Origin: Chimonanthus salicifolius
Lineage: Eukaryota; Streptophyta; Magnoliopsida; Laurales; Calycanthaceae
Direction of reading: 5' to 3'
Assembly (NCBI GenBank): GCA_013350335.1
Contig: CM023539.1
Location: forward strand, 47,478,631 to 47,542,630
DNA: 64,000 bases
In this document: one piece after another, positions 59,800 to 64,000 of the stretch
How the letters are laid out: every line of letters begins with the position of its first letter
Position numbering within the stretch: position 1 is the first letter of the stretch
Program-made: the position numbers and the translations under genes
The notes under the pieces: generated by a model
The model's input: only the letters and a program-made list of their open reading frames with translations
The model's database searches: none
Told to the model about the DNA's origin: nothing

Positions 59800-60886
59800 C
59801 TTTCAACTGGGTGGCTAAAAAGTTCATTCATACCAATCATTTCCTTTCTGTCAATAAAATTAATTGGCTTCGCGCAGATAGACATCAACATTCAAATCCA
59901 GAAAATCAAAGCAATCTTAGCAAATGGCAAATGGAACTATAATTATTATTAAAAAAAGACAGTACGCTTGTCCTATTTGAATGACAAAGACAAAGACAGC
60001 CTTTCAATGTCTAACCTTGATGCTTCATCAATATTATTATTGTTATTATAAAACAAAGATTTTAAATTTGATCAACATCACATGGCCTATATTATATGGT
60101 TCACAACTTCACATGTCTATATTTTTTTTAGCAAATTGGGATGCAATTTAAAGATAAACTCAACTTTGATTAATTTAGTATTATATATTTATTTTTAATG
60201 TTGGGTAAGATTCAGGGGAAAAATCCCTAAAAGTATAAAAAAATAACTCAAGCATGAGAAAAAAACAGAATAAAAAGCCCACAATCCGAGCTAGGCTAAT
60301 CTTTAAAATAATTAGAAAGGAATATTTGTAATTATATAAAATAGTTGTATAGAAAAGTGGACCCACTTAAACTTTGACTGGAAAATCTACTCAAATTGAC
60401 CTCCACTCAAATCAAGTTAGACCAAGCTGTAGAAAGTGACCGTATTACATTCAAAAAAATGGAATAGTTTCCTCATATTATAATATCCACTTAATTATAT
60501 AGCTTAAAGTAAATCATTCTCTTGATCTTCTTAAAAGTAAAGATAATTTTGTCAAATATGAAAGTGTGGAATCTCATTTACTAAAATGTATCTCGTATCA
60601 ATAGAGGCCACTGTCCTTGTCAAAGCTACTTCATTCATTTTGAATAGTTTGGAAGTTGGAACTCATAGTTGAATATATTTGATTATTTTTTATAAGTTGT
60701 TTACCTTGTTAATGCCATTGTAATTATTACTTTTGTCATTACAATAATGAATAATTAATTATTTCAATTTTCTTTATAGCAATAAAAGGTAATTAATTGA
60801 AGAGAGTGAGAGAGAGGATGCATATATTTAAGGATTTTAATTACTAAAAAATAAAGATGTCCCAAAGGCAACAAAGAAAGTTGCTG
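59800..60886. other. Intergenic, 3' flank of the transporter gene
   Basis: AT-rich with no gene or element that I can support. The transporter's 3' untranslated region should occupy its right end. Confidence 0.5.
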
Positions 60887-62612
60887 TCAAGCAATACAAG
60901 ATGATTCAGTAGACTTGTAAGACTTGTGTTTGTACTCTTCTTCTTCCATGGTGTCACAGAAAGCTCCACCTCTTGTCTCCGGCAAACATGTGACAAAGAG
61001 CCCACATCCACCAATCACCACCCCAAACACCCCAAATGACAGGAATCCGTCCTTCCTCCCTTCCACCACCAGCATGGGGCTGATTACACCGCCCAAAACC
61101 AATGCCTGCCTCACCAACGACACCGCCGAGTTCCTCACACACGTCGGAAACAGCTCTAGACTGTATATCAGCAGCACGTTGAATGCGGTGCAGGCACTGA
61201 AGAAGGACACCACCTCCACCCCCATCTGCACAACCTTCCTCCCCTCACCTCCTCCAATCAACGAACAAAACACACTGCACACTCCACTAACCAAGCAGAA
61301 CACTAAAATAGAGCATCTCCGATTCAATCGTCCGATCAGAAGGAAGCTCAGCATCGCCGACGGCAGTTCGGCCAACGCGTTGAAGGTCACACTCAAGTAG
61401 AGATTGAAATTCAAGTTGCCAACGGCCAGAGGCATTCCGTAGTAGACTAACCCCACTCCAAAACTCACGACCATGATGGCAGATAATCGCCGTAGGGCCC
61501 ACCTCTTCTCCCATAAGATCTTGAGTGCTGAGTACATATCGGCGTTCCAGCTCTCCTCTTCCACGTTCACTTCTGTAGAATTTGGTAAAATGATTTCTCA
61601 TAGAAATTAGTTTATATAGAAAATATAGGCCAATCAAGAATCAAGTTACAATCCCGCCATTCGGAGAAAATAACAATAATGGAAAATACAATTATGAAAG
61701 CCAACCGTGTCCGTTAATAACTTCTGAGAAGCTGGAATTCAGTGTCTTCCCGTTCGACGTTGCGATCCTTTTAAGCGTTTGGATTGCGTCGTCCCTTCGG
61801 CCCCGCACGAAGAGCCACCGGGGGGATTCGTGCACCAAGAAGTGCACCAGTATGCAATAACAAATTGCAGGGACTGATGTCCAGAGATAGAGTGTCCTCC
61901 ATGAGGAACCCCTGTTCAGATAGCCCATGGCGGGTAGCGATAAGAATCCGATTGTGAAGCAGAAGAATCCAATGATGCCCACCTGGCCGCGCCATTTCTT
62001 ACCGACGATCTCCGTCGAAAGAACGAGCGCACATGTACCGATCGTTGCGCGACCAAACCCGCTAATGAATCGAAGAGCTGAATAGGCCCAAATGTTTGGT
62101 GACAGAGTGGTGATGACACCGCTTAAAGACATGCACAGGCATGAGAAGAGAAGCATCTTCTTGCGGCCGAGCGATGAGTCAGCGAGCGTTGCAAGGACAA
62201 GGCCGCCGGCAAGGCAGCCAGCATAGAAGGCTGAAGCGGGCAAACCGGCGACGATTGAATCCGAACACATTAGGTCCCACTCTGATACAACGGATGCTTG
62301 TGGAGGCCCATCCCAGGCCCATGAATGGTTTGGGAGCCCACATGGGGTGGTGGAGGACGAGCAAGCGGTGTCATCTGTACGGGTGCAGTGCCATGAGGGC
62401 TTTGCATCTGTGAATACGTTAATGAAGGTCTGTTGGGCGTCGAACATCCATGCCATGGATACAAGAATTGCTTGGATGAGTTGGGCCGGGCCGAAGCTTC
62501 CTATACATCTTTCTATTGTGTCATCAAGGGAAGGAAGAACTGTTTTCCCAGCTTGTGCTTCTGACTCGGACGAGTTGACTCGTGAGAGAAGTGGTGTTGT
62601 TGGCTCTTCCAT
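60887..62612 (-). CDS. Organic cation/carnitine transporter-type MFS protein (530 aa, two exons)
   Basis: Minus-strand exons 62612-61706 and 61572-60887, joined by a 133-bp GT-AG intron (phase 1; junction INGH|EVNVEEES). The protein has the full organic cation transporter layout. Residues 1-40 form a cytosolic tail. TM1 is near 43-64 (WMFDAQQTFI), followed by a long extracellular loop (66-118) with paired Cys. MFS motif A is LATLADSSLGRKKM (140-153) and the half-motif HESPRWLFVRGRR lies at 261-273. A second six-helix set follows (SFLLIGRLNRRCSIL, ELFPTCVRNSAVSLVRQA), and LPETRGGAFCDTMEEEE starts the C-terminal tail. Plant relatives move organic cations, polyamines or carnitine across plasma or vacuolar membranes; which substrate applies here cannot be read from sequence. 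The length is normal and no residue is obviously lost. It is closest to the multi-member OCT2-6-like group, but I cannot assign the member. Confidence 0.95.
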
Positions 62613-62623
62613 CGGTAGAGAAA

Positions 62624-62645
62624 GAGAAGAGAGAGAGAGAGAGAG
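62624..62645. promoter_or_regulatory. CT-rich leader of the transporter gene
   Basis: On the minus strand a CTCTCTCTCTCTCTCTTCTC run lies just before the ATG, a common feature of plant 5' leaders. Confidence 0.6.
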
Positions 62646-62768
62646 TGAGTGAACTGGTGAATGGAGTCTGAGGAGATTTAAGGACTTGGGTGCAGCATGT
62701 GTTACATGGCTGTCGGTATAACATGTTTAGAGTACTAATTTGAGGAATGATCTGTGCTGCCATTAGAG

Positions 62769-62775
62769 ATATATA
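62769..62775 (-). promoter_or_regulatory. TATA box (TATATAT) of the transporter gene
   Basis: CCCTATATATCTC on the minus strand lies about 157 bases before the ATG, which would give a leader of about 125 bases. Confidence 0.55.
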
Positions 62776-64000
62776 GGGTTCATTTCTTAAAAAATTAAAT
62801 CGTCATAAAATTTTAATGACAAGAGCGTATACCTATACCTTTTTAAATTTTATAAAATTGTTGGATTCACAGTTAGATGAATCAAATGAAAAGTATTTGA
62901 TTAAAAAAATTTAAAATTTATTACATCTTTAACATTAAAAGTTAATGAATAATTTAAATTTTTAAGAGATTAAGAACATGTAGCACAAATACTTTTAATT
63001 GAAGTCATCCTTACCATTTGAGACCGATCATTCCTCAATTTTCATGGGTTTTTTTTTTTTACTCAATATGATTGTATATTTTGGGTCACTCAGAGGACTT
63101 GAGTTGAATTGAGTTTTGATATGATTCACTCGAGCCATTGGAAGACATGAGAACTGTGACTTAATTGAAATGATCTGATGAAGTCAATAAGTGATTGAAA
63201 TAATAAAATATATTTTAATAAAATAAGTGTTTTTATTAAAAATTGTTAATAATTTTTAACAATATTTATAAACTCATGAATGATGTAAAACTTAAAACTA
63301 TTTTTATTTTATTTCTTTCATTAGAAATTTAGCAATTCTCTATGAACAATGACTTTCTTTTCATGTATTATTAAATTTTAAATTTGTTAATAATTTTTAG
63401 ATTTTATTAAATAATATATAAATTACGTAAATTACATAAAAATGAACCACATCATTTGATCGACCAAACTTGGTAATTGGCTCAATCTTGGTTAAAGATA
63501 AAATATCAGTTTCTTCATTTTTTTTTTTTCCAATTTTCTTTTAATAACATGAGTATCACTATTTCACGTTAAAAACAAGACTAATAACATAAAGATATGA
63601 AATTACCCAAAAGCCTCATGTATAGATTAGCCTGAAAGAATCAATTCTAAGACTTGAATTATAATTCTAAAAGTTAATTGAACTATTCGTATAAATTCAT
63701 TTATCAGTTATTTCTAAGCTTTGCTATAATAGAGAGCTAAAGAAGTGAATAATTTTAAAATGACCTGCCAATTTCGTATATCAGTAAGCTCAGAAGGTAT
63801 TAAATTTAAGCCTAGTCTAATAAACTTAGACCAATTGTGTTAAATAGTGTAGCAGGTGCTTCACTGAAAGATTAGATTCTTGTGCATATGGGGTCCTGAT
63901 GTGATGGCAGAATTCAATAAGATAAGAAAGTGGATTCTTAGGTGGGTTCTACTCACCTAAACCTGATTGCCTTTCTCCTCATGTGGTCTGTAAACAGACT
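62776..64000. other. AT-rich flank, no gene seen
   Basis: This is the upstream region of the transporter. I find no open frame, element or repeat beyond simple A/T tracts. Confidence 0.6.

Overview
This is nuclear DNA of a flowering plant. It has GT-AG introns of up to about 5.9 kb, plant gene families, tRNA-derived SINEs, Copia and LINE remnants, hAT-type MITEs and long microsatellites. I cannot name the species. Long, transposon-filled introns suggest a medium or large genome; a woody early-diverging angiosperm (for example a magnoliid) is only a guess.

I could assemble five protein genes exon by exon. (1) RIDA, + strand, 666-12661, six coding exons: plastid enamine/imine deaminase. Its N-terminal exon shows a frame break. 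(2) A glycine-rich cell-wall protein, - strand, 17225-16730: a single exon with a one-base frame break inside the signal peptide. (3) A conserved plant protein of unknown function, probably plastid-targeted, - strand, 32159-22721: six coding exons, 275 aa. Its 5' leader exon lies near 36.5-36.7 kb and its last coding exon holds only nine codons and the stop. (4) An OTU-family deubiquitinase of the YOD1/OTU1 type, + strand, 41585-55327: eight small exons over 13.7 kb, 208 aa, catalytic Cys and His present and a C-terminal C2H2 finger. (5) An organic cation/carnitine transporter-type MFS protein, - strand, 62612-60887: two exons, 530 aa.

Layout. 0.5-12.7 kb is RIDA with MITE, SINE and tandem-duplication debris in its introns. 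12.7-16.6 kb is intergenic. 16.6-17.3 kb is the glycine-rich gene. 17.7-22.5 kb is repeat-rich: a (TA)n tract, a TRIM-like retroelement, and a LINE split by a hAT element that itself carries a SINE. 22.7-36.7 kb is the unknown gene, whose introns hold several LINE pieces and a Copia remnant. 37.6 kb has a CpG-rich MITE with a perfect 8-bp target duplication. 41.6-55.3 kb is the OTU gene with LINE, Copia, SINE and satellite-like material in its introns. 55.4-60.9 kb is intergenic with SINEs, one split by a MITE. 60.9-62.8 kb is the transporter. 62.8-64 kb is AT-rich with no gene seen.

The genes do not form an operon or a visible cluster. RIDA and probably the unknown protein act in plastids, the OTU protein in ubiquitin editing, the glycine-rich protein in the wall and the transporter at a membrane. 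I found no new biological system. The points most worth checking are the two single-base frame breaks, the conserved unknown gene with its micro-exon, and the CpG-rich hairpin MITE. Exon borders were set by hand from splice consensus and reading phase; all phases close.
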